Assembly: GCA_031253985.1 (NCBI GenBank)
Contig: JAIRVH010000042.1
Coordinates: 93,916 to 157,915 of the forward strand
Length of the DNA: 64,000 nt
Direction: 5' to 3'
Source: Sphingobacterium sp.
GTDB lineage: Bacteria > Bacteroidota > Bacteroidia > Sphingobacteriales > Sphingobacteriaceae
The notes beneath the pieces were generated by a model. That model saw only the letters and a list, made by a program, of their open reading frames with translations. It did no database searches and had not been told where the DNA came from. Shown here one piece after another: positions 52,464-61,125 of the stretch. The position numbers were made by a program, and so were the translations under genes. How positions within the stretch are numbered: the first letter of the stretch is position 1; each line of letters opens with the position of its first letter.

Positions 52464-55328
52464 ATGCGCAACTTAACGTATGCTTTAAGTGGTCTGATGC
52501 TCTTCGCGATCGTGCAGCAGGGATTCAGCCAGACAAATAAAGCTCATTATGAAAAAACACCGAACGGTATTAAGGTTAGCTTCAAAAATTCGGAAACCTC
52601 CATTGATCAGGATGTCTATTTGGACGTCGTTACCGATAAGATCGTGCGTGTCACGGCTGTTCCTGCAGGTGTCGCGTTACCGACCCAAACGAGTTTAGTC
52701 ATCGTTGATTCACTCCGTCGAGAAGTTAAATCTTTAGGGGTAAGCTCGACCGACTCCACCGTAAATTTAAAAACAGCCAATATGCAGGCAATCGTTTCTT
52801 TGGTGAGTGGCAAAGTAGCGTTTTACGATTTGAAGGGGCAATCCATTTTTAGAGAAGCAAAGCGGAATTCAAGTTCTTTCTTAACCAATAGTTATCAGGG
52901 AGATGCTTTTTATCACCTTAACCAAGACTTTATTGTCGATCCTGAGGAAGGGATCTATGGACTCGGCCAGCATCAGAATGCCGTGATGAACTATAACCGC
53001 GGAAAACAGGTTTCCCTGCTGCAGTACAATACAGAGATCGGAATACCCTTTTTACTCTCCACCAATAACTATGGTATCTTATGGCACAATTATTCCATTA
53101 CAAAGGCAGGCGACGTGAGGCCATTATTGTCCTTAAATGCTTTTAAGCTGCAGTCTAAGGAAGGTGAACCTGGTTGGCTCACAGCAACCTATGTAAATCG
53201 AAACAAGGCCAACGAGGTCTATTTATCCCGGCCGGAATCGATCATCGATTATGGCTATCTAACGGATCAGCACAAGTTTCCAAAGGGAGTAAATCTGGCC
53301 GACAGTAAGGTCATCTATGCCGGAAGTTTCTCTTCATCCTACACAGGCAAACATGTGCTGCATTTTAAATATTCGGGTTATATGAAAGTCTGGATTGATG
53401 GCGAGCAGGTCGCCGACCGCTGGCGGCAATCCTGGAATGCAGGCACCTTTGAAATAGAACGGGACATGCAGAAAGATAAAACTTACCAGATCCGGATGGA
53501 ATGGATACCGGATGGGGGTGAATCTTATTTTACCTTAAACTGGCAAAGCCCCATCCCGGAAGCGCGTAAAAACTTATTTTCCTTTAATTCGGAAGCCGGA
53601 GATGCCATTGACTATTACTTTGTTCACGGTGAATCAATGGATGAGGTTATTGCTGGCTATCGCCACTTGTCGGGCAAGGCACCGATTATGCCGATTTGGA
53701 GCTTTGGATTTTGGCAGAGCAGAGAACGCTACAAGACGCAAGCAGAAATCGAAGCGGTCGCAGCTGAATTTCGCAAACGAAAGATTCCGATCGACAATAT
53801 TGTGCAAGATTGGTCTTACTGGTCTGAAAACGACTGGGGGAGTCAGAAATTTGATGTAACGCGTTTTCCAGATCCTCAGGCCATGATTAAGACACTGCAT
53901 GATCAACACTTTAAGATCATGATTTCGGCCTGGCCCAAAATCAATGAAGAGTCTTCCGTATACCAAGAATTTAAGGCCAATAAATGGATCTATCCACGCA
54001 ATATCTATGATGGCAGAAAAGATTGGATCGGAAAAGGTTATACCTCCACCTTTTATGATCCTTTCAACAAAGCAGCACGTGATGGATTTTGGAAATTGTT
54101 GGACAACAATCTTTTCAAAATCGGGATCGATGCCTGGTGGATGGATGCCAGTGAGCCTGATATTCACTCCAATATTGATTTGGACGAGCGCAAATCGGTT
54201 TTTCAGCCGAGCATAGGTTCCTCTGTCCGCTATTATAATGCGTTCCCTTTACAAAATGCAAAAGGTATCTATGAGGGCCAGCGTGAAACAGATCCTAATA
54301 AACGGGTATTTATTTTGACACGATCTTTTTTTGCAGGGCAACAACGCTATGCTGCAGCGGCCTGGAGTGGCGATATTGCTTCAAGATGGCATGATATGAA
54401 AGATCAGATTGCCGGGGGCATCAATTTCTCGATGTCCGGTACACCTTATTGGACAATGGACGCCGGTGGCTTTTTGGTGGAAAATAGATTTCACAAACCG
54501 AATATGACGGATTTAGAGGAGTGGCGGGAGCTCAACAGCCGCTGGTATCAATATGGTGCATTCTTGCCATTGTTCAGGGCGCATGGACAATTTCCGTATC
54601 GCGAGCCATACAATATTGCTCCTGCGGATCATCCAGCCTATAAAAGCATGACCTATTCGATCAACCTAAGGTATAAATTACTCGCCTACAATTACAGTCT
54701 GGCGGCAAAAACTTTTTTCGAAGACTATTCGATGATACGCGGACTAGCCATGGATTTCCCGCAAGACAAAGACGGATTCGACAGCAATGACCAATATCTT
54801 TGGGGACCATCTTTACTGATCAATCCCGTCACAGAAAAAGGAGCAACCTCACGCAAGATACACTTCCCGAAAGGAGCCAGCTGGTATGATCTATACAGCG
54901 GCAAGATGATAGCAGGGGGGCAGGATCTGCTTGTTGCGGCACCCTATGAACGTATTCCTGTCTATGTCCGGTCCGGAGCTATATTACCTATTGGACCTGT
55001 CCTGCAATATACGACGGAGAAAAAACCTGATGTGCTGGATCTTTACGTCTATGCAGGAGCTAACGGTCAATTTTCACTCTATGAAGACGAAGGAAGCAAC
55101 TATAATTATGAAAAAGGGAAATACAGCCGCATTGATTTCAGTTATGACAATTCGACGCACGTACTGTCTTTGGCTGATCGTCAGGGAGATTTTGAAGGCA
55201 TGCTGACCAAAAGAAAGTTCAATATCATTTTTGTCAGTGACAGAAACGTGGTCGGACTGGATGTTTCAGCAAGGAAATCAACAGCAGTAACCTATACAGG
55301 AAAAGCCTTACAGATCAAATTAAAATAA
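52464..55328 (+). CDS. glycoside hydrolase family 31 with PA14 insert (alpha-xylosidase-like)
   Basis: A 954-residue exported enzyme (signal peptide 1-23). An N-terminal beta-sandwich is interrupted at about 270-365 by a PA14 domain ('VIYAGSFSSSYTGKHVLHF', 'SGYMKVWIDGEQVADRW'). The TIM barrel carries the nucleophile Asp561 in 'WWMDASEPD' and the likely acid/base Asp637 in 'WSGDIASRW'. A DUF5110-type domain is near the C terminus. The PA14 insertion at this place is known from xyloglucan-active GH31 alpha-xylosidases, so release of alpha-xylose is the best guess; alpha-glucosidase is the alternative. First gene of the PUL operon, under the operator at 52327. Confidence 0.93.
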   Translation: MRNLTYALSGLMLFAIVQQGFSQTNKAHYEKTPNGIKVSFKNSETSIDQDVYLDVVTDKIVRVTAVPAGVALPTQTSLVIVDSLRREVKSLGVSSTDSTVNLKTANMQAIVSLVSGKVAFYDLKGQSIFREAKRNSSSFLTNSYQGDAFYHLNQDFIVDPEEGIYGLGQHQNAVMNYNRGKQVSLLQYNTEIGIPFLLSTNNYGILWHNYSITKAGDVRPLLSLNAFKLQSKEGEPGWLTATYVNRNKANEVYLSRPESIIDYGYLTDQHKFPKGVNLADSKVIYAGSFSSSYTGKHVLHFKYSGYMKVWIDGEQVADRWRQSWNAGTFEIERDMQKDKTYQIRMEWIPDGGESYFTLNWQSPIPEARKNLFSFNSEAGDAIDYYFVHGESMDEVIAGYRHLSGKAPIMPIWSFGFWQSRERYKTQAEIEAVAAEFRKRKIPIDNIVQDWSYWSENDWGSQKFDVTRFPDPQAMIKTLHDQHFKIMISAWPKINEESSVYQEFKANKWIYPRNIYDGRKDWIGKGYTSTFYDPFNKAARDGFWKLLDNNLFKIGIDAWWMDASEPDIHSNIDLDERKSVFQPSIGSSVRYYNAFPLQNAKGIYEGQRETDPNKRVFILTRSFFAGQQRYAAAAWSGDIASRWHDMKDQIAGGINFSMSGTPYWTMDAGGFLVENRFHKPNMTDLEEWRELNSRWYQYGAFLPLFRAHGQFPYREPYNIAPADHPAYKSMTYSINLRYKLLAYNYSLAAKTFFEDYSMIRGLAMDFPQDKDGFDSNDQYLWGPSLLINPVTEKGATSRKIHFPKGASWYDLYSGKMIAGGQDLLVAAPYERIPVYVRSGAILPIGPVLQYTTEKKPDVLDLYVYAGANGQFSLYEDEGSNYNYEKGKYSRIDFSYDNSTHVLSLADRQGDFEGMLTKRKFNIIFVSDRNVVGLDVSARKSTAVTYTGKALQIKLK

Positions 55329-55356
55329 GAAAAAACCAATTTATAAATCAAGACAT

Positions 55357-58300
55357 ATGATAAGCAAACAATTGTTGAGCAGGGGCGTGGCCGTCGTGGT
55401 CATGACCAGCGTGACCTCTTTGGTCTGGGCACAATCCATCACAGGATCGGTTGTTTCGGCTGATTCAGGCTTGCCAATCGTGGGAGCGAGTATTAGCGTT
55501 AAGAATCAGAAGATTTCAACAAGCAGTGATGATTCGGGCAAGTTTTCACTGAAGGGCAGCACAGGGACTATACTGACCATTACTTACGTGGGGTACAAAA
55601 CGGAGGAAATTAAAATTACCGGCCCCAATATGGTAATCCGCCTGCAGCCACAAGCTTCCGATCTTGAGGAAGTGGTGGTCATTGGCTACGGTGTACAAAA
55701 GAAAAAATTGAATACAGGAGCCAATTTAAAAGTAGAGGGTGAAGAACTGCAGAAACGCAATCAGTTGAACCCACTGCAATCGCTCCAGGGACAAGCACCA
55801 GGTGTATCCATTACATCGACTTCTGGACAGCCGGGAGCTGATATGAAAGTTGTCGTCCGTGGATTGGGAACCATCGGAAACTCCGGTCCTTTGTACGTCA
55901 TTGATGGCGTCCCTGGAGGGGATATTTCGGTCCTGAATGCGGCCGATATTCAATCTATCGACGTACTGAAAGACGCTGCTTCGGCCGCCATATACGGTTC
56001 ACAGGCTGCAAATGGGGTGATCCTGGTTACCACCAAAATGGGTGCTGCGGGCAAAAATGTACTGTCGTTTGATGGCTATACGGGTATTCAGAACGTTTCG
56101 CGTAAAGCGAAATTGTTGGATGCCGATCAATATAAGTTGATCATGAATGAACAGTCACTGAATTCGGGGGCGGCGGTTATCGATTTTAACAGCATGGATG
56201 GGTTGGCCAATACCAATTGGATGGATTACATGTTCAAGGATAATGCAAAAATGGACAATTACAATGTTGCCCTGACCGGAGGCAATGAGAAATCCACCTA
56301 CGCCTTATCGATGAACTATATTGGTCAGGAAGGAATTGTAGGCGGTAAAGACGTTTCCAATTACCAGCGTTATGGTTTCCGAACGAACTCGGAACATAAG
56401 CTTTTCGATAATTTTGTGAAAATAGGGCAGCATCTCAACTTTAACTACATTAAAAATCGAGGCATCAGTGTCGGCAATCAGTATAGCAATACGTTGCGTG
56501 GTGCTTTTGCTACTTCGCCCTTGTCACCGGTGTATTCGGACAATGGCTTATACGGAAGTCCTTTCAATGACACATCGAACTCACCCTGGTACAATGGGGA
56601 CAGCAACCCATATGGAGTGATGATGACTAATTCGAATAACGCCAATGATGGTCAAAAATTACTGGCTGATGTATTTGCGGAGATCGAACCGATTAAAGGC
56701 TTAAAGGTCCGCTCACTACTGGGGTTCAACTATTATGCTTCGGAATACAGAAGTTTTACACCCTTATACCGATTCTCCATCTACACCTACAACCAAGACC
56801 ATACAACGACCTCACAGAACATGAGTAAAGGTCATACGTTGACTTGGACAAATACCGCTTCCTATGATTTTGATATTCACACGGATCATCGCTTTACGGC
56901 TATGATCGGTATGGAATCGCTACGTTACCAAGGAACTTACCTTTCGGGGTCCAACTGGAATCTGCTTTCCCAGTTCAACGATTTTGCACATGCCTATCTG
57001 GACAATACCACAGGCCAGGCACACCTGGATGAAAAAGGTAACGTCGTCGAAACGCGGACGGTATCTGGAAAACCAGAGAACATCACCCGTAGGGTCTCGT
57101 ACTTTGGGCGGCTGGGCTACAATTATAAGGAAAAGTACCTCTTGAATGCTACATTGCGTGCAGATGGATCTTCTAAATTTTCACGCAGTAACCGCTGGGG
57201 ATATTTCCCTTCGGTATCGGCGGGCTGGGTAATTTCTTCGGAAGAGTTTTTTAAAGAGCATTTATCGGCAGTAAACTTCTTTAAACTCCGTGCTTCATGG
57301 GGACAAGTGGGCAACCAGGATATCGCTGATTTTCAATATGCGGCACCCATCAGTACCTCAACAGGGATTACATCGTCCAATCCCGGAGCACATTATGTCT
57401 TTGGAACGAGCAACAATAATATCGCTGGGGCTTATCCGAGCCGCTTATCCAATCCGAATCTGACCTGGGAAACATCCGAACAGACCAATATTGGATTTGA
57501 CGCCAAATTTGCAAACAGCCGTTTGGATGTCGTTGCCGATTTTTATGTAAAAAAGACGAAGAACTGGCTGGTTACAGCGCCTGTTTTGGCGACAACCGGA
57601 ACGTTGCCACCTTTTATCAACGGCGGTGATGTGAAGAATACAGGGGTGGAACTGGGGCTAAATTGGGCGGACAAGATCAATGAAGTCAACTACCGTCTTG
57701 GGGTAAATGGTGCCTATAACAAAAATAAGGTTGGCCAGATACCTACCGAAGATGGTATTATCCACGGACAGACAGCTATGTTATATGATAATTCGGAAGA
57801 ATTTTACCGTGCAGCAAACGGTCTGCCCATTGGCTACTTCTGGGGGTATAAAACGGACGGTCTCTTCCAGAACCAAGCCGAGATCGATGCTTGGAAAACA
57901 GCCGGGAAAGGTATCCTTCAGGCGGATGTAAAACCAGGCGATGTGAAATATGTGGACCAAAATAATGATGGTATTATCAATGCCTCGGATAAAACAAATC
58001 TGGGCGTGGGCATGCCTAATTTTACTTATGGATTTAATATTGGACTGGATTATAAAGGATTTGATTTTTCGTTGAATGCCTACGGTTCCCTCGGTAACAA
58101 AATTGTACAGTCTTACCGCAATCATGCCAATAAACAGGCAAACTATACCACAAGAATATTAGACCGATGGACGGGAGAGGGTACTTCCAATACGATCCCC
58201 CGTGTTACGGAAACTAATGTCAATTGGCAGTTTTCAGACCTTTATATTCAGGATGGAGACTTTCTTCGGATCAGCAATGTAACCCTAGGTTATGATTTAT

Positions 58301-58494
58301 CGAAGCTGATCAAATGGAAGTACGCCAATCAGATCCGTTTCTATGTGCAAGGGCAAAATCTGTTCACCTTCACTAAATATGATGGGATGGATCCAGAGAT
58401 CGGTTATGGAACCGATGGTTGGGTGTCGGGTATCGACCTCGGTTACTATCCAAGACCAAGGACCGTATTATTTGGGCTAAATGTTAAATTCTAA
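55357..58494 (+). CDS. SusC-type TonB-dependent outer-membrane transporter
   Basis: A 1045-residue SusC/RagA protein: signal peptide (1 to about 25), carboxypeptidase-D-regulatory-like domain (about 27-105; 'ITGSVVSADSGLPIVGASI'), a TonB box-like 'LEEVVVIGYG', the plug domain ('VRGLGTIGNSGPLYVIDGVP', 'IDVLKDAASAAIYGSQAANG') and a 22-strand barrel ending in aromatic 'VLFGLNVKF'. It imports oligosaccharides together with SusD, powered by TonB. It follows GH31 by 28 nt and precedes susD by 12 nt. Confidence 0.96.
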   Translation: MISKQLLSRGVAVVVMTSVTSLVWAQSITGSVVSADSGLPIVGASISVKNQKISTSSDDSGKFSLKGSTGTILTITYVGYKTEEIKITGPNMVIRLQPQASDLEEVVVIGYGVQKKKLNTGANLKVEGEELQKRNQLNPLQSLQGQAPGVSITSTSGQPGADMKVVVRGLGTIGNSGPLYVIDGVPGGDISVLNAADIQSIDVLKDAASAAIYGSQAANGVILVTTKMGAAGKNVLSFDGYTGIQNVSRKAKLLDADQYKLIMNEQSLNSGAAVIDFNSMDGLANTNWMDYMFKDNAKMDNYNVALTGGNEKSTYALSMNYIGQEGIVGGKDVSNYQRYGFRTNSEHKLFDNFVKIGQHLNFNYIKNRGISVGNQYSNTLRGAFATSPLSPVYSDNGLYGSPFNDTSNSPWYNGDSNPYGVMMTNSNNANDGQKLLADVFAEIEPIKGLKVRSLLGFNYYASEYRSFTPLYRFSIYTYNQDHTTTSQNMSKGHTLTWTNTASYDFDIHTDHRFTAMIGMESLRYQGTYLSGSNWNLLSQFNDFAHAYLDNTTGQAHLDEKGNVVETRTVSGKPENITRRVSYFGRLGYNYKEKYLLNATLRADGSSKFSRSNRWGYFPSVSAGWVISSEEFFKEHLSAVNFFKLRASWGQVGNQDIADFQYAAPISTSTGITSSNPGAHYVFGTSNNNIAGAYPSRLSNPNLTWETSEQTNIGFDAKFANSRLDVVADFYVKKTKNWLVTAPVLATTGTLPPFINGGDVKNTGVELGLNWADKINEVNYRLGVNGAYNKNKVGQIPTEDGIIHGQTAMLYDNSEEFYRAANGLPIGYFWGYKTDGLFQNQAEIDAWKTAGKGILQADVKPGDVKYVDQNNDGIINASDKTNLGVGMPNFTYGFNIGLDYKGFDFSLNAYGSLGNKIVQSYRNHANKQANYTTRILDRWTGEGTSNTIPRVTETNVNWQFSDLYIQDGDFLRISNVTLGYDLSKLIKWKYANQIRFYVQGQNLFTFTKYDGMDPEIGYGTDGWVSGIDLGYYPRPRTVLFGLNVKF

Positions 58495-58506
58495 ACACAA
58501 GAAATC

Positions 58507-60135
58507 ATGAAAAAAACGAGCTATATCTATCATTCTATGTTATTTGGATCCTTAATCTTAGGGTCATGTTCATCTAGTTTTTTGGATGTCGAACCGATGA
58601 CAAGCGTTTTGGAGAGCAATTTTTATAAAACGGTAGCCGATGCTGACATGGCTTTGGTCGGTTGTTACGATGGTTATCAACGGACTACTTCCAATGGCAG
58701 CCAGTCTTTCTATCTAACAGCTGAGGTGGCCGCCGACAATTGTTTTGGTGGAACGGGTACTACCGATGGTCGCAGCTTTCAGGCAATAGACCGTTTTGAT
58801 ATTGCACAATCGCAATCGGACAACAATATCTTTGACGGCACTTGGTCGGATTACTATGCTGGAATTTTTAGGTGCAATACGCTATTGGGAAAATTGGGCG
58901 GTACTGATTTTTCGGGGAATACAACTGCACGGGCACGCATTGAAGGGGAAACGAAATTCCTGCGGGCCACCATGTATTTTGATCTCGTCCGCCTATTCGA
59001 AAACATACCTCTGCTCACCAGCCCAACCAATGAGAATATCCCGCAGTCGGATCCGAAAGCTATTTATCAGCTGATTGTTTCTGACCTTAAATTTGCGGCC
59101 ACCAATATTCCTGCAACAGCTTACCCTAAATCAGCTGCGGCAACCAATGATGGCCGGGCAACTCCGTTTGCTGCAAAAGCGCTATTGGCCCGTGTATATC
59201 TATTTTATTCCGGTTATTATGGAAAGGAAGATATCGGTATCTCCAAAGCCGAAGCCCTTGCAGGCTTGGAAGATGTTATCAGCAGTGGTCAGTATGCGCT
59301 GGTAGCTGATTTCAAGAATCTGTGGCCAGCAGCGAGCTATATTCCGAATGCTAGCAACAATACGCTTGATATCTCCAAATATGCCGGTAAGGGGAACGCT
59401 GAAGTTGTATTTGCACAGAAATTCAATAATACATCGAATTATAACGGATATGTCGATGGCAACCGCTGGGTGGTCTTTTTGGGCTTACGCGGTAAAAATT
59501 GGTCTCCGTATGGTCAGGGGTGGGGTGCATGTACAGTAAGCAAAAAATTCTTCAATGAGTTTGATAACACGGATACACGCAAGGTTGCCTCAATTATTGA
59601 TATCGATGGCGAGAAGATCACGGGATTTGACCTGAAAGATCAGCGTGAGTATACAGGTTACACCATAAAAAAATACGCCCCTACAGCGTTGCCGGATGGT
59701 ACCACGAATACAGGCGGCGATAAGGATATGCAACTGTCTCAAGACCAGGATTACTTTGTTATCCGTTACGCTGACGTCTTGTTGATGGCGGCAGAGCTCG
59801 GTTCCGCAAATGCACAGAAATACTTTGACGAAGTACGGAAAAGAGCGTATAAGGCCAATTTTGTTTCGTTAGCAGTTTCAAAAAATAATATTCTGAAGGA
59901 AAGAAAATTTGAATTTGCGTTTGAAGGTATCCGCTATTGGGATGTATTGCGGCAGGGGCTAAATAATGCGGCAGCTACACTGGAAACAACAGAAGATGTA
60001 CTTAGCGGTTCGGTGCCGGAGAAGGTTATCGTGACTAAGGAGCGTTTTTTGACGACGAAAGGATTTATGCAGATTCCAAACAAACAGATTACTTTATCTA
60101 ATGGTGTATTGAAACAAAATGCCGGCTGGAACTAG
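58507..60135 (+). CDS. SusD/RagB-type glycan-binding lipoprotein
   Basis: A 542-residue surface lipoprotein with lipobox Cys21-22 in 'GSLILGSCSSSFLD'. It has the SusD helical TPR scaffold: 'EVAADNCFGGTGTTDGRSF' near the N terminus, 'ARIEGETKFLRATMYFDLVR' in the conserved helix, 'AAKALLARVYLFYSGYYG', and the C-terminal 'KERKFEFAFEGIRYWDVLRQ'. It caps the SusC barrel and binds the glycan. The gene lies between susC (12-nt gap) and the SusE-position gene. Confidence 0.95.
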   Translation: MKKTSYIYHSMLFGSLILGSCSSSFLDVEPMTSVLESNFYKTVADADMALVGCYDGYQRTTSNGSQSFYLTAEVAADNCFGGTGTTDGRSFQAIDRFDIAQSQSDNNIFDGTWSDYYAGIFRCNTLLGKLGGTDFSGNTTARARIEGETKFLRATMYFDLVRLFENIPLLTSPTNENIPQSDPKAIYQLIVSDLKFAATNIPATAYPKSAAATNDGRATPFAAKALLARVYLFYSGYYGKEDIGISKAEALAGLEDVISSGQYALVADFKNLWPAASYIPNASNNTLDISKYAGKGNAEVVFAQKFNNTSNYNGYVDGNRWVVFLGLRGKNWSPYGQGWGACTVSKKFFNEFDNTDTRKVASIIDIDGEKITGFDLKDQREYTGYTIKKYAPTALPDGTTNTGGDKDMQLSQDQDYFVIRYADVLLMAAELGSANAQKYFDEVRKRAYKANFVSLAVSKNNILKERKFEFAFEGIRYWDVLRQGLNNAAATLETTEDVLSGSVPEKVIVTKERFLTTKGFMQIPNKQITLSNGVLKQNAGWN

Positions 60136-60185
60136 ACAAAAGCATAAGTAGAACTTGCTATCCGTTGAATTATAACTAGACAAAA

Positions 60186-61121
60186 ATGAAAAAGATATTC
60201 ACATATATCATCTGCTTCTTTGTAGCGATGGTAGTCTTTGGAGCCTGTTCTCCAGAGAATTATACACTGGGGGACATCGATGTCACATCGGCACAGTTGG
60301 AGAAGGGAAAAGCCTTTACCATTGAACATGACGCCAATAATCCCAATATTGTGTATTTAACGAGCTTGATGGATTCCAGATACACCGCATTATGGGAGCA
60401 TCCACAGGGACGGAGCCAGGAAAAAAAGGTGACTTTGAAAATGCCTTTCCCTGGTGAGTATACGGTTAAATTTGGTGTCGAGACCCGTGGCGGCATTGTC
60501 TACGGCGAGCCCGTGACATTTAAAATCGATCAGATGTATGCCGAATTTATCAGTGACGAAACCTGGACCTTATTGACTGGCGGGGCCGGGGAAGAGAAAA
60601 CCTGGTACCTCGATCTAGATGCTGACGGTATCTCCCGTTACTTTAAAGGTCCGTTATATTTTTACGGCACCGGTGACTGGTGGGGAAGCATCAACAAAAC
60701 AGCCGCACCCTTAAACAGCGATAGCTGGAGCTGGGAGCCCGATTGGAAAGGCAATAGCTGGCTGATGCCGGCAGGCAATTATGGGAGTATGACTTTTGAC
60801 CTGAAAGGTGGCGCAAACATCAATGTGAATCATGCCATGCTGGGCAAAGTTCAGAAGGGGACTTTTAATATTGATACGCAAAAGAAAACCATCCGTATGA
60901 CGGGGGCTTCGCCTTTACATGGAAAACCGCAAGATGGGATCGTCGTCGACTGGGGCGATGTCCGTATCATGTCGTTGACCGAGAATACCATGCAATTAGC
61001 CGTATTGCGAGATCCCGTGCTTTCGAATGATGGAGCGGCCATGTTGACCTTTAATTTTATCAGTAAGGCCTACAAGGAGAGTTTGACAGAAGACAAGCTG
61101 GATACCCAAAAGACCAAATAA
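60186..61121 (+). CDS. SusE-position surface glycan-binding lipoprotein (hypothetical)
   Basis: A 311-residue lipoprotein (lipobox Cys21 in 'AMVVFGACSPENY'). The N-terminal region (about 25-120) looks like a PKD/Ig-like domain ('FPGEYTVKFGVETRGGIVYG'); the rest is Trp-rich ('YFYGTGDWWGSINKTAAPLN', 'DSWSWEPDWKGNSWLMPAGN'), which suits a carbohydrate-binding face. No close family is recalled. Its place directly after SusD suggests a surface glycan-binding protein. It ends 4 nt before the GH2 ATG, so the two are tightly coupled. Confidence 0.75.
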   Translation: MKKIFTYIICFFVAMVVFGACSPENYTLGDIDVTSAQLEKGKAFTIEHDANNPNIVYLTSLMDSRYTALWEHPQGRSQEKKVTLKMPFPGEYTVKFGVETRGGIVYGEPVTFKIDQMYAEFISDETWTLLTGGAGEEKTWYLDLDADGISRYFKGPLYFYGTGDWWGSINKTAAPLNSDSWSWEPDWKGNSWLMPAGNYGSMTFDLKGGANINVNHAMLGKVQKGTFNIDTQKKTIRMTGASPLHGKPQDGIVVDWGDVRIMSLTENTMQLAVLRDPVLSNDGAAMLTFNFISKAYKESLTEDKLDTQKTK

Positions 61122-61125
61122 ATGT

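Noticed and set aside
53634..54167. 177-codon minus-strand frame
   Set aside because: Antisense inside the GH31 catalytic region; no independent support.
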